A stretch of 64,000 bases of DNA from Sphingomonas sp. ERG5 (GTDB taxonomy: Bacteria > Pseudomonadota > Alphaproteobacteria > Sphingomonadales > Sphingomonadaceae). Position 1 is the first letter of the stretch. The number at the start of each line of letters is the position of its first letter. The position numbers and the translations under genes are program-made. The notes under the pieces are model-generated. The model worked only from the letters and a program-made list of their open reading frames with translations, made no database searches and was not told the origin of the DNA. Of the stretch, positions 8,790 through 17,930 are shown piece by piece. Location of the stretch: positions 62,001 to 126,000 of the forward strand of contig NZ_JSXI01000018.1 of NCBI RefSeq assembly GCF_000803065.1, written 5' to 3'.

Positions 8790-8867
8790 GGTGCAAAAAG
8801 ACGGTGCCTTTCAGGCATCCTCTCCTAAAACTTTCAAGGCCGATCCTCCGGGGTCGGCCCTTTTTTT
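8790..8867 (+). ncRNA. Probable trans-acting small RNA, suhB/mmgR-like architecture
   Basis: This part of the 352-nt gap between the LysR gene and cdc48 has no coding frame. A 7-bp hairpin (GGTGCCT, loop TTC, AGGCATC, 8803-8819) is followed by an unpaired CTCTCCT. A terminator hairpin (GGCCGA/TCGGCC) then comes with CCTCC exposed in its 10-nt loop and seven Ts. Two hairpins exposing anti-Shine-Dalgarno CUCCU motifs are the hallmark of alphaproteobacterial regulators such as suhB/mmgR. The 5' end is estimated; no convincing promoter was found. The rest of the gap (8652-8789, 8868-9003) shows nothing beyond promoter-type sequence. Confidence 0.6.
8838..8867 (+). terminator. Rho-independent terminator of the small RNA candidate
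   Basis: GGCCGA (8838-8843) pairs with TCGGCC (8854-8859), followed by C and seven Ts at 8861-8867. No plus-strand protein gene lies upstream within reach: the cyclophilin ends 1.1 kb away and the LysR gene is on the other strand. The terminator therefore needs its own upstream transcript. Confidence 0.8.
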
Positions 8868-9003
8868 GTCTTTTCAATGGCTTGGTGGCCCACACCGCAT
8901 GAAAAGCGTCGCACTCATGCCCGACGATCCCGCCTTAACTCTCGCATTGCCGGAACCTGCGCCCTATCTCTCGCGCTGAACAGCGCGTTTGCGAGGGAAT
9001 CTC

Positions 9004-11298
9004 ATGGCCGACAGCGAATCACCGGTCCACAAATTGCAAGTCGCCAATGCCCGACCCGAAGATAGCGGTCGTGGCCTGGCGCATATTCCGCGCGCCTTGA
9101 TGGCCGCGCTCGGCCTCGCCGAAGGCGATGTGATCGAGATCGTCGGGAAATCCACCACGCCGGCGCGCGCCGTCGCGCCGTACCAGGAGGATGAGGGGCT
9201 CGAGATCATTCGGATCGACGGCTTGCAGCGCGCCAATGCCGGCGCGGGCGCAGGCGATTTCGTCGAAGTGCGCAAGGTCGAATCCAAGCCGGCCACTCGC
9301 GTCGTCTTTGCCCCCGCGCAGCAGAATCTTCGCCTCGAAGGCTCGTCCAACGCATTGAAGCGGACCTTTTTCGGCCGGCCGCTGTGCCAGGGCGATGTCG
9401 TAGCGACCGCCGGCCAGCAGCGCGTCGACAATATGCCGCCGGGCGTACAGCAATTCCTTCGCGCACCGGCCTATGCGTTGCAGGAGATCCGCCTGTCGGT
9501 GATCGCGACCAGCCCCAAGGGCGTGGTGCATGTCGATGAGAATACCGAAATCGAGCTGCGTCCCGAATATGAGGAGCCGAAGGAAGCGCGCCGCGCCGAC
9601 GTCACCTATGACGATATTGGCGGCATGGGTCCGACGATCGACCAGTTGCGCGAAATGGTCGAGCTGCCGCTGCGCTATCCCGAGCTGTTCCAGCGCCTTG
9701 GCGTCGATCCGCCCAAGGGGGTGTTGCTGCATGGGCCGCCCGGTACCGGCAAGACGCGCCTGGCGCGTGCCGTCGCCAATGAAAGTGCCGCCGAATTCTT
9801 TCTGATCAATGGTCCAGAGATCATGGGATCCGCCTATGGCGAGTCCGAAAGCAAGCTGCGCCAGGTGTTCGAGGAAGCGGCCAAGGCTTCACCGTCGATC
9901 GTGTTCATCGACGAGATCGATTCGATCGCGCCGAAGCGCGGCCAGGTGTCGGGCGAAGCGGAAAAACGCCTGGTTGCCCAGCTGCTGACGCTAATGGACG
10001 GGCTGGAAGCGCGCGCCAATGTCGTGGTCATCGCCGCGACCAATCGCCCCGAAGCGATCGACGAGGCCTTGCGGCGGCCCGGTCGGTTCGACCGCGAGAT
10101 CGTCGTCGGCGTGCCCGACGAACGCGGCCGCCGCGAGATACTCGGGATCCACACGCGCGGCATGCCGCTTGGCGACAAGGTCGATCTTGGTGAGCTTGCC
10201 CGCACCACTTATGGTTTCGTCGGTGCCGATCTCGCCGCGCTGGCGCGCGAGGCGGCGATCGAAGCGGTGCGCAAGATCATGCCGCGGCTTAACCTTGCCG
10301 AGGGCACGATTCCGCCCGAAGTGCTCGATACGCTGGCAGTGACGCGCGAGGATTTCCTCGATGCACTGAAACGCGTCCAGCCGAGCGCGATGCGCGAGGT
10401 GATGGTCGAGGCGCCACGCGTCCGCTGGGAGGATGTCGGCGGGCTCGACAAGGCGCAAATGCGGTTGAAGGAAGGTGTCGAGCTGCCGCTCAAGGATCCC
10501 GACGCATTCCGCCGCCTCGGCATCCGCCCGGCCAAGGGCTTCCTGCTCTACGGCCCGCCCGGCACCGGCAAGACCTTGCTCGCCAAGGCTGTCGCACGCG
10601 AGGCGGAGGCGAATTTCATCGCCACCAAATCGTCCGACCTGCTGAGCAAATGGTATGGCGAAAGCGAACAGCAGATCGCCAAACTGTTCAGCCGCGCGCG
10701 CCAGGTCGCGCCGTGCGTGATCTTCATCGACGAACTCGATTCGCTGGTCCCGGCACGCGGCGGCGGGCTGGGCGAGCCGCAAGTGACCGAACGCGTGGTC
10801 AACACCATCCTCGCGGAAATGGACGGGCTGGAGGAATTGCAATCGGTCGTGGTGATCGGGGCGACCAACCGGCCCAATCTGATCGACCCGGCCTTGCTTC
10901 GCCCTGGCCGGTTCGACGAGCTGATCTATGTCGGGGTGCCCGACAAGGATGGCCGCCGCCGCATCCTGGCGATCCAGACCGGCAAGATGCCGCTCGCCGA
11001 TGACGTCGATCTCGATTCGCTCGCCGAACGGACCGATCGCTTCACTGGTGCGGATCTCGAGGATCTGGTGCGCCGTGCCGGCCTGGTCGCGCTGCGCCAG
11101 TCGCTCAGCATCACCCAGGTATCGATGGCGCATTTCGAGGAAGCGCTGGAGGAATCGCGTGCCTCGGTCACGCCGGACATGGAACGCGATTATGAGCAGA
11201 TGGCCTCGCGGCTGAAGCAGGACGCCGCCGCGCTGCAGCCGATCGGCTTCATCTCGCCCGGCCAGTTGCATCCGCGCGGCCCGAAGGGAACCGATTGA
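9004..11298 (+). CDS. Cdc48/VAT-like two-ring AAA+ ATPase
   Basis: A 764-residue protein. The ATG at 9004 follows GAGGGA by 5 nt and is preferred over an in-frame TTG 15 nt upstream. The N-terminal double-psi-barrel N domain spans about 8-190. D1 has Walker A GPPGTGKT (244-251) and Walker B FIDEID (301-306). D2 has Walker A GPPGTGKT (517-524), Walker B FIDELD (574-579) and an aromatic pore motif KWYGES. This is the archaeal VAT and eukaryotic Cdc48/p97 plan of an unfoldase, patchily distributed in bacteria. Both ATPase sites look intact. It overlaps rarD by 4 nt (TTGA). The partner protease or adaptor is unknown. Confidence 0.92.
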   Translation: MADSESPVHKLQVANARPEDSGRGLAHIPRALMAALGLAEGDVIEIVGKSTTPARAVAPYQEDEGLEIIRIDGLQRANAGAGAGDFVEVRKVESKPATRVVFAPAQQNLRLEGSSNALKRTFFGRPLCQGDVVATAGQQRVDNMPPGVQQFLRAPAYALQEIRLSVIATSPKGVVHVDENTEIELRPEYEEPKEARRADVTYDDIGGMGPTIDQLREMVELPLRYPELFQRLGVDPPKGVLLHGPPGTGKTRLARAVANESAAEFFLINGPEIMGSAYGESESKLRQVFEEAAKASPSIVFIDEIDSIAPKRGQVSGEAEKRLVAQLLTLMDGLEARANVVVIAATNRPEAIDEALRRPGRFDREIVVGVPDERGRREILGIHTRGMPLGDKVDLGELARTTYGFVGADLAALAREAAIEAVRKIMPRLNLAEGTIPPEVLDTLAVTREDFLDALKRVQPSAMREVMVEAPRVRWEDVGGLDKAQMRLKEGVELPLKDPDAFRRLGIRPAKGFLLYGPPGTGKTLLAKAVAREAEANFIATKSSDLLSKWYGESEQQIAKLFSRARQVAPCVIFIDELDSLVPARGGGLGEPQVTERVVNTILAEMDGLEELQSVVVIGATNRPNLIDPALLRPGRFDELIYVGVPDKDGRRRILAIQTGKMPLADDVDLDSLAERTDRFTGADLEDLVRRAGLVALRQSLSITQVSMAHFEEALEESRASVTPDMERDYEQMASRLKQDAAALQPIGFISPGQLHPRGPKGTD

Positions 11299-12221
11299 CC
11301 GACCATCCGCACCCTCCTTTGGCGGGATCGGTGACAGGCGGCAGGAAGATCAACCCCGGAATCGCATTCGGCATCGCAGCCTATGCGATCTGGGGCTTGC
11401 TGCCGAGCTTCATCAAGCTGCTCCATCCGCTGCCTGCGCCGGATATCCTCGCGCATCGTATCCTATGGTCGCTCTTGCTGCTCACGGTGCTGGCGGTGGG
11501 ATTGCGTCATGGGCCAGCCTTGTACCGGATCGTACGGACGCCGCGTCTGCTGCTTGCGCTGAGCGCATCGGCATCGCTGATCGGCCTCAACTGGCTCTTC
11601 TACATCATCGCGGTGAATAGCGGCCATGTCGCCGAGGCGAGCCTTGGCTATTTCATCAATCCACTGGTCAATGTCGTGCTTGGCGTGGTGATCCTGCGCG
11701 AGCGGCTCGGCCGGATCGAAACCGTGGCGGTGTCGCTCGCCGGCGCAGCGGTCGCCTTTCTCGCCATCTGGCAAGGCGGCCTACCCTATATTCCACTGAT
11801 CCTGGCCTTCACCTTCGCTTTTTATGGCCTGATCCGCAAGATGACTCCAGTCGACGCGCTCGACGGATTGCTGGTCGAAACGTCGATCCTTGCGCCGGCG
11901 GCGCTCGCCTGGCTGATGCTGGCGGGAACAACACTGACGACAGGGGGGCCGGGCTGGCCATTGCTGGCGGCGAGCGGTGTGGTGACGGCACTCCCCTTGC
12001 TGCTCTTCGCCGCCGCCGCGAAACGCATACGCTATTCCGACCTCGGGCTGCTGCAATATCTCTCACCAACCCTGCAGCTGACGCTCGCAGTGTTCGTCTA
12101 TGGCGAAAAACTGCACGCGGCCCAGATTGCCGCCTTTGTGCTGATCTGGATCGCGCTGGCGATCTATGCCGTCGGCACGTCAATCCGCACGCGCCGGGCC
12201 GCTGCGGTCGTCGCCGATTAG
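11295..12221 (+). CDS. rarD: RarD-type EamA/DMT transporter
   Basis: A 308-residue membrane protein with about ten hydrophobic segments and the RarD-family signature stretches GIAFGIAAYAIWGLLPSF and GLNWLFYIIAV. It starts at TTG inside the stop of cdc48 (TTGA overlap), so translation is probably coupled. RarD proteins are drug/metabolite-superfamily permeases associated with chloramphenicol sensitivity in E. coli; the substrate is not established. The stop overlaps the convergent MFS gene by 4 nt. Confidence 0.88.
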   Translation: MTDHPHPPLAGSVTGGRKINPGIAFGIAAYAIWGLLPSFIKLLHPLPAPDILAHRILWSLLLLTVLAVGLRHGPALYRIVRTPRLLLALSASASLIGLNWLFYIIAVNSGHVAEASLGYFINPLVNVVLGVVILRERLGRIETVAVSLAGAAVAFLAIWQGGLPYIPLILAFTFAFYGLIRKMTPVDALDGLLVETSILAPAALAWLMLAGTTLTTGGPGWPLLAASGVVTALPLLLFAAAAKRIRYSDLGLLQYLSPTLQLTLAVFVYGEKLHAAQIAAFVLIWIALAIYAVGTSIRTRRAAAVVAD

Positions 12222-13528
12222 GCCTCAGCCTCGTCCAGCATCGGCGGCGTTTTCAGGCTCCGCCAGGCGTAGAAGATCAGGATCAACAGCGCGGCACTCG
12301 CGGTCAGATAAGGCAGCGAATGCTGCGCCTCATAAAGTCCGACGCCGATCGACGGGCCTAGCACGAACGATGCGCCATTGACTGAGGTGACCTTGCCCGC
12401 AACCGACCCTTGGGCCTCCGGTCCGACGGCGAGCGACGATCCGGCGGTGAAGCCGGGTCGGATCAGGCCGAACCCGGCCGATGCGATCGCATAGGCAAGC
12501 GCAATGCCATAGAGCGAGTCGGCGACCCCGGTCAGCGCGGTTCCCACCGCGGCAATCAGCAAGCCGGCCAGCACCAGCCGCCGCGGCGTCAGGTTGAGCA
12601 GCGGGATCAGCCCCCATTGCACCAGCAGTGACGACCCCGCGCCCATCATCAGTACGATGCCGGTCGGCTGCAACGCCTCGATCGGCGCGACATGCAGGCG
12701 GTCGATCACGAGGAAGCCGATCGCCTGGCCGGTCATTGCCTGGGCATGGCCCATCACCAGGCCCATGATCATCCAGGCGCGGATCCGCGGGTCAGCATAG
12801 CCGACCCGTTCGCCCGAGACATGAGTCGCAGCAGTGACGCTCGCGCCGCTCGCTTGTCCGCCGATCGACGGATAGGCATTGGCCGCGCCATGAGTGCCCG
12901 GTTCCGCGATCAGGTCGTTGGGCAGCATCCGGCGTACCGCCAGGAAAATGCAGGCGCCGAACGCCGCGCCGAAATAGGCGGGGCCGGCCAGCCCGATATC
13001 GATTCCGCCGATATGGCCGAGCGTCAGATAGGGTGCGATCGCCGGCCCGAGGATAGTGCCAAGGCCGAACGCCGATCCGAGCAGCGTGAGCGCACGAGTC
13101 CGTTCTTCACGGCTCGTACGCCCCGCGACCAGCGCTTGCACGGCCGGCGGCGCCGCCGATCCGAAGCTGCCATAAATCAGCCGCCCGACGATGAAGGCGA
13201 GGAATGCCGCCGTGCCACCGATCCAGCCATTGATGCCCGCCGTCAGCATGACCCCGCACAGCAGCAGCGAAATGGTGAAACCACCGACCCCAAGCAGGAT
13301 CATCGCGCGTCGCCCGTGGCGGTCGGAGCGGTTGGCCCAGAAGGGGGCGGAGATCACCCAAAGCAGCGCCGAAACCGAAAAAGCGGCGGCCACCGCACTG
13401 TCGGGGACCTTCAACGACCGGCCCAGCGCGGGCAGCACTGATTGCAGCGCGGTATTCCCCGCCGCGATGGTCAGCATGACGAGGAACAGCAGGATGAAGT
13501 CGCGGTTGACCGGCGTGCCGGCCTTCAC
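12218..13528 (-). CDS. MFS transporter, TetA/YajR-like
   Basis: A 436-residue protein with 12 predicted membrane spans. The major-facilitator loop motif between helices 2 and 3 is visible as FWANRSDRHGRRAMILLG. It starts at GTG overlapping the stop of the ABM gene (GTGA), so the two are translationally coupled. It is likely a proton-driven exporter. The coupled monooxygenase-like gene suggests export or detoxification of a small aromatic or antibiotic-like compound, but this is inference. The substrate is unknown. Confidence 0.87.
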   Translation of the reverse strand: MKAGTPVNRDFILLFLVMLTIAAGNTALQSVLPALGRSLKVPDSAVAAAFSVSALLWVISAPFWANRSDRHGRRAMILLGVGGFTISLLLCGVMLTAGINGWIGGTAAFLAFIVGRLIYGSFGSAAPPAVQALVAGRTSREERTRALTLLGSAFGLGTILGPAIAPYLTLGHIGGIDIGLAGPAYFGAAFGACIFLAVRRMLPNDLIAEPGTHGAANAYPSIGGQASGASVTAATHVSGERVGYADPRIRAWMIMGLVMGHAQAMTGQAIGFLVIDRLHVAPIEALQPTGIVLMMGAGSSLLVQWGLIPLLNLTPRRLVLAGLLIAAVGTALTGVADSLYGIALAYAIASAGFGLIRPGFTAGSSLAVGPEAQGSVAGKVTSVNGASFVLGPSIGVGLYEAQHSLPYLTASAALLILIFYAWRSLKTPPMLDEAEA

Positions 13529-13848
13529 GGTCGCGCCCAGGCGTAATTGCGCGCGACACGAGCGACGATCACTTCATAGCTTTCGTACCAGATCTCACGC
13601 CCGGTGTTGCGGATTGCGCTATGTTCCGGATTGGCACGCCATGCCAATGCGCTTTCCTCATCCGCCCAATAGCTGATCGTAATGCCCAGCCCTTCGGCCC
13701 CGCGCGTGCTGTCGATGCCACGATAGCCCGGCTGGCGCGCTGCCAGCTTTTCCATCGCCTCTGCCGCCTCGCCATATCCCGCATCGTCCGCATCGGTGCG
13801 GCGCGACAGGAAGATGACCGCGATCTGCCCGGTCCGGTCGTCGTGCAT
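13525..13848 (-). CDS. ABM-domain (antibiotic biosynthesis monooxygenase-like) protein
   Basis: A 107-residue dimeric ferredoxin-like fold protein. The ABM features are IAVIFLSRRTDADD at the N-terminus, ARQPGYRGIDSTRG, and ISYWADEESALAWRANPEHS in the middle. Relatives are small cofactor-free monooxygenases or haem-binding proteins, and many have no known substrate. It is the first gene of a two-gene unit with the MFS transporter (GTGA overlap). Confidence 0.83.
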   Translation of the reverse strand: MHDDRTGQIAVIFLSRRTDADDAGYGEAAEAMEKLAARQPGYRGIDSTRGAEGLGITISYWADEESALAWRANPEHSAIRNTGREIWYESYEVIVARVARNYAWARP

Positions 13849-13984
13849 GCGCCTCGCTTAAGCGAATCCGAGGGGTGTGCAACCCTGGTTGGACACCATA
13901 CGCAACCCGATCGCTTGAATGTTCGTTACAAGTTTGCGACGGGTGATCCAAACACACCGTCTTTCCTTTATGAACAGGATCATG

Positions 13985-14599
13985 ATGCCAGCATCCACCG
14001 CCGCTCAACGCCGTCGGCGCCTTCGCGCCGCAGGCGTCCCCTCGCCCATGGGGATGTTCCTGCAAGGCTTTCTCAAGCATCCGGTGATGGTAGGGGCAAT
14101 CTTCCCCTCGTCGGGCAAACTGGTCCGCAAAGTGCTGTCCAAGGTCGATTGGCAGAACACGAAATTGTTCGTCGAATATGGCCCCGGCGTCGGCACTTTC
14201 TGCCCGTCGGTGCTCGAGAAGCTTGGCCCCGACGCGAAATATATCGCAATCGACACCAATCCCGATTTCGTCCGCTATCTGCGCCATGAGATCGTCGATC
14301 CGCGTTTCACCGTGGTGCATGGATCGGCCGCCGATGTCCGTCAGATCATCACCGATCATGGCTTCGATCATGCCGATTATGTCCTGTCGGGCTTGCCCTT
14401 CTCGACCCTGCCCGCCGGTGTCGGGGACGCGATCGGGGCGGCCACCGCCGATGTGCTGCGGCCTGGCGGCGCCTTCCTGGTCTATCAATATTCGCCAAAA
14501 TGCTATGATTTCATCGTGCCCTATATCCCGCGTGTCGAGCACACGATGGAATGGTGGAACCTGCCACCGGCTCAGCTCTACTGGGCATGGAAAGACTAG
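13985..14599 (+). CDS. Class I SAM-dependent methyltransferase (phospholipid N-methyltransferase-like)
   Basis: The predicted product is 204 residues from ATG 13985, which has AGGA 5 nt upstream; ATGs at 13970 and 13982 are alternatives. The SAM-binding motif I is LFVEYGPGVGTFCPSVL, and the acidic motif II residue is in YIAIDTNPDFVRYL. The stretch GMFLQGFLKHPVMVGAIFPSS matches the PmtA-like methyltransferases that methylate phosphatidylethanolamine, as well as related ribosomal RNA adenine methyltransferase-like enzymes. There is no signal peptide. Lipid methylation is the likeliest role but not proven. It precedes the PBP gene by 70 nt. Confidence 0.78.
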   Translation: MPASTAAQRRRRLRAAGVPSPMGMFLQGFLKHPVMVGAIFPSSGKLVRKVLSKVDWQNTKLFVEYGPGVGTFCPSVLEKLGPDAKYIAIDTNPDFVRYLRHEIVDPRFTVVHGSAADVRQIITDHGFDHADYVLSGLPFSTLPAGVGDAIGAATADVLRPGGAFLVYQYSPKCYDFIVPYIPRVEHTMEWWNLPPAQLYWAWKD

Positions 14600-14669
14600 G
14601 CTGACGGATCAGAGCTTTCCCGTGGCGGCTTGTGAGCCGCATGATTAACGCGTAATCTCGGGCAGCTTC

Positions 14670-16814
14670 ATGGCCACCAGATCCAAGCCCAAATTGTCCT
14701 CGCCCTGGCGTCGTCGGTTCGTCCGTACGCTGCAGGTGTTGGGCGTGCTCGCCTTTCTCGCGCTGATTGCCCTGGTCATCGCGGTCTATGTCGCGCGTTC
14801 GCAACTGCCCAGTTACGAGGAATTGAAATCCTCACCCAACGGGCAGATGATCCGCGTCCATGCCGCCGACGGGACGGTCATCGTGTCGCTTGGGCCGAGC
14901 TACGGCGAATGGCTGTCCTACGACAAGATTCCGGCGGTGATGCGCGATGCGATGGTCGCGGTCGAGGATCGCCGCTTCCGTTCGCATCCCGGCGTCGACC
15001 CCGTCGGCGTGTTGCGCGCGGTAAAACTCGCTTTGGCCAATCGCGGGACCGACAAAAGGCTGCAGGGCGCCTCGACCATCACGCAACAAGTCGCGCGCAC
15101 GATCTTCCTGTCGAACAAATATGATTTCGGCCGCAAAGTGCGCGAGGCGATCCTCGCACTGGCCATCGAGCGCAAGTTCAGCAAGGATCAGATCCTCGAA
15201 CTCTATCTCAACAAGGTTTATTTCGGCGGTGGCGCCTATGGCATCGATGCCGCATCGCGCCGCTTCTTCGGCCATGGTGCCGATACGCTGAACCTCAACG
15301 AAGCCGCTGTCATCGCCGGACTGGTCAAGGCCCCGTCACGCTATTCGCCGACCGCCGATGCGGAAGCGGCAATCAGTCGCGCCGGCGTGGTGATCAAGCT
15401 GATGCAGGAAACCGGCAAAATCAGCCCCGCCCAGGCGGCCGGCGCCAATCCATCGTCGGTTTCGCTTGCGCCCGAACCCAAGCAGAACAGCGTACGCTAT
15501 TTCACTGACTGGGCCTTGCCGCAGCTCGAAGTGCTGATCGATGAGACGGAGCGTCCCCTGGAAGTGTGGACGACGCTCGATTTGAACATGCAGAGCGCCG
15601 CCGATTCGGCAATTCGCGCCAACGCGCCCAAAAATGCCCAGGGTGCATTGGTCACGATCGACCGCGACGGTGCGATCCGGGCGATGGTCGGCGGCACCGA
15701 TTATGTCTCATCCAATTATAATCGCGCGACCCAGGCGGTGCGGCAGCCGGGATCGGCCTTCAAGCTGTTCGTCTATCTCGCCGCGCTTGAAGCGGGTCAC
15801 AAGCCGGAAGACAAGCTGGTCGACGAACCGGTCACGATCAAGGGCTGGACCCCGCGCAACTCTTCGGGCGCCAATCGCGGCGAGATGACGCTGCGCACCG
15901 CCTTTGCCTATTCGGTCAATACCATCGCCGCGAAGCTCGGACTGGAAGTCGGTTTCAGCACGATCGCCGACATGGCGCGCCGCTTCGGCATCACCACCCC
16001 GGTCGATACCCATCCGGCGATGGTGCTCGGCACGTCCGACGTCCGCTTGATCGACATGACCCGGGCCTTTGCCAGCGTGGCGAACAAGGGCGTCGCGGTC
16101 GCCCCCTATGGCATCACCAAGGTCACCGCGCAGGGCGTGACGATCTACGCACAGCAAGTCGATCGCAGCCAGGTGCTGGTCGCGCCCTATGTCGCGGCAC
16201 AGATGACCGACCTGCTGCAGACCGCGGTCAATACCGGCACCGGCAAGGCGGCCCAGATCGGCCGTCCCGTCGCGGGCAAGACCGGCACCACATCGTCGAA
16301 CAAGGATGGCTGGTTCGTTGGTTTCTCCAGCGGACTGACCACTGGCGTATGGATGGGCCGCGACGATGCCAAGGTCGTGCCTGGCCTGCAGGGCGGCACC
16401 GCGCCGGCCCGGGCCTTTGCCGCCTTCATGAAGGTCGCCGTCGCCAATCGACCGGTGGAACAGTTTGAAACGCAGGTCACCTTGCCCGAATGGCAGCTCG
16501 AGCCGGATGAGGAATCCTATTTCGGCGAGGCTGATAACAGCCTGTTCGTCGATGCGGATGGCAACCCGGTCGAACCGGGCGCGGCACCCAATCCGGGTGA
16601 TGGTTCTCAGGTCGATGCCGATGGTCAGCCCTTACCGCCGGGGCAGGGATCCGAAGCGAAGCCCGAACGGCTCGACCAGGACTGGATCGACCGCGTGCTC
16701 GATCGCAACCAGCCACCTCCGCGGCCAAATTCGGGTCCCAACAGAGCGCCCTCCGCGGCACCTCCACCGGAGGCACCGCGTGCGCGACCTCAGGAAAGCC
16801 GCCCGAACCAGTGA
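14670..16814 (+). CDS. Class A penicillin-binding protein (PBP1A family)
   Basis: A 714-residue bifunctional peptidoglycan synthase. One membrane anchor spans about residues 19-43. The GT51 transglycosylase domain follows, with the catalytic Glu in AVEDRRFRSHPG (E99) and QGASTITQQVAR. The transpeptidase domain carries S362-A-F-K365 (SxxK), S415-V-N417 (SxN) and K537-T-G539 (KTG). All three catalytic motifs are intact. The C-terminal 120 residues are Pro- and acid-rich and probably disordered. The protein acts in the periplasm. The last 25 nt overlap the convergent metallopeptidase gene. Confidence 0.93.
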   Translation: MATRSKPKLSSPWRRRFVRTLQVLGVLAFLALIALVIAVYVARSQLPSYEELKSSPNGQMIRVHAADGTVIVSLGPSYGEWLSYDKIPAVMRDAMVAVEDRRFRSHPGVDPVGVLRAVKLALANRGTDKRLQGASTITQQVARTIFLSNKYDFGRKVREAILALAIERKFSKDQILELYLNKVYFGGGAYGIDAASRRFFGHGADTLNLNEAAVIAGLVKAPSRYSPTADAEAAISRAGVVIKLMQETGKISPAQAAGANPSSVSLAPEPKQNSVRYFTDWALPQLEVLIDETERPLEVWTTLDLNMQSAADSAIRANAPKNAQGALVTIDRDGAIRAMVGGTDYVSSNYNRATQAVRQPGSAFKLFVYLAALEAGHKPEDKLVDEPVTIKGWTPRNSSGANRGEMTLRTAFAYSVNTIAAKLGLEVGFSTIADMARRFGITTPVDTHPAMVLGTSDVRLIDMTRAFASVANKGVAVAPYGITKVTAQGVTIYAQQVDRSQVLVAPYVAAQMTDLLQTAVNTGTGKAAQIGRPVAGKTGTTSSNKDGWFVGFSSGLTTGVWMGRDDAKVVPGLQGGTAPARAFAAFMKVAVANRPVEQFETQVTLPEWQLEPDEESYFGEADNSLFVDADGNPVEPGAAPNPGDGSQVDADGQPLPPGQGSEAKPERLDQDWIDRVLDRNQPPPRPNSGPNRAPSAAPPPEAPRARPQESRPNQ

Positions 16815-17464
16815 AGTGCGGCGCCGTTGGCGCGCAGCCATACACGCGATGCCGCCGGATCGCCTTCGGTCAACGCATCGGCCAGTGCGTGGAATTCGGG
16901 TCCATGGTGCATATACACGCGGTGCGCGACCTCATGCGCGACGGTCGATCGGCGCACGTACGCGGGCGCCAGGATCAGCCGCCAGCTATAACGAATGACG
17001 CCGGTCGAAGCGCAACTGCCCCAGCGCGCGCGCGGATCGCCGATCGCCACCCTGGTCACGCCAACCCCGGCGCGCGCGGCGAATTCGGCGGTTTCCACGC
17101 TCAGGATGCGCAACGCCTCCCGTTTCAGCCAGAGCTCGATCCGTCGCGACAAGCCATCGAGCGATCCGCCGCAGCGCAATAGCTGCCCATCCCGGACCAC
17201 CCGGCGTGGGGCATCGGGGTGCCAGTCGATCGTCAAGGCCGCATCATCGACCGGAATCTCCGCACCGGGCGCGAATGGACGCGCTTGCGGCAGTTTCGCC
17301 CGTTGCGCTTCAACCCAACCGCTTTGCTCCTCGGCCCAACGCAGTGCCTCTTTCAAAGGCGCGCGCGGCGGCAAAGTCAGGCGAACGCGCCCGCTCGCCG
17401 GATCGACCGACAATTTGGCACGGCGCGCGCGGGCGTTGCGGATGACTTCGACCGATGCCGTCAC
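16790..17464 (-). CDS. M48/YgjP-like metallopeptidase (SprT-type DUF45)
   Basis: A 224-residue soluble protein. The zinc motif HEVAHRVYMHHGPEFH contains HExxH, and the third ligand region follows. RWGSCASTGVIRYSWRLILAP is the strongly conserved WGSC segment of the YgjP/DUF45 family. It starts at GTG with GGAGG upstream; no in-frame ATG lies nearby. The substrate is unknown. It ends inside the 3' end of the convergent PBP gene, a 25-nt overlap. Confidence 0.85.
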   Translation of the reverse strand: MTASVEVIRNARARRAKLSVDPASGRVRLTLPPRAPLKEALRWAEEQSGWVEAQRAKLPQARPFAPGAEIPVDDAALTIDWHPDAPRRVVRDGQLLRCGGSLDGLSRRIELWLKREALRILSVETAEFAARAGVGVTRVAIGDPRARWGSCASTGVIRYSWRLILAPAYVRRSTVAHEVAHRVYMHHGPEFHALADALTEGDPAASRVWLRANGAALHWFGRLS

Positions 17465-17485
17465 AGCCCCTCCATCATAGCCACA

Positions 17486-17920
17486 TCATAGGCGCCGATC
17501 GACGATATGATGCTCCAGTTCGCCCGCATCGACCTCCGAAATGGTCCAGCCGCGTACCGACTCCCCCGCACGATGCACCGCATCGCGATCGCCGCAGACC
17601 AGATAATGCCAGCGTGGCAGTGGCTCATCCGCTGCGCGCAGCCGATAGGCGCAGGTTTCCGGTAGCCAGTCGATGTCGTGCACATTGTCGCGCGTCAGCC
17701 GGACGCATTCGCTGACAAAGGCATGGCGATGACGATAATTGGAGCATTGTCCGCTTGATCGATCGAGCAGCTTGCATGCGACATTGGTCGGGATCAGCTC
17801 GCCGGTTTCTTCATCCTCGAGCTTGTGGATGCAGCATTTGCCACACCCGTCGCACAAAGCCTCCCACTGCCCACGGTCAAGCTGTTCGAGTGGCGTATCT
17901 TCCCAGAACGCGCCGCTCAT
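17486..17920 (-). CDS. YcgN/YkgJ-family cysteine cluster protein
   Basis: A 144-residue protein from ATG 17920 (MSGAFWEDTPLEQLDRGQWEALC). The upstream in-frame extension runs into the SCO gene and has no family character. Conserved cysteines CDGCGKCCIHK and later CKLL, CSNYRHRHAF, CVRL, CAYRL match YcgN (UPF0260), a probable metal or Fe-S binding family. The function is unknown. It is 10 nt after the SCO gene on the same strand, so an operon is likely. Confidence 0.87.
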   Translation of the reverse strand: MSGAFWEDTPLEQLDRGQWEALCDGCGKCCIHKLEDEETGELIPTNVACKLLDRSSGQCSNYRHRHAFVSECVRLTRDNVHDIDWLPETCAYRLRAADEPLPRWHYLVCGDRDAVHRAGESVRGWTISEVDAGELEHHIVDRRL

Positions 17921-17930
17921 ATGACCCGTC

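Noticed and set aside
9991..11271. Minus-strand frame of 426 codons opposite cdc48
   Set aside because: Composition is that of an antisense shadow; the sense strand encodes two intact AAA+ domains.
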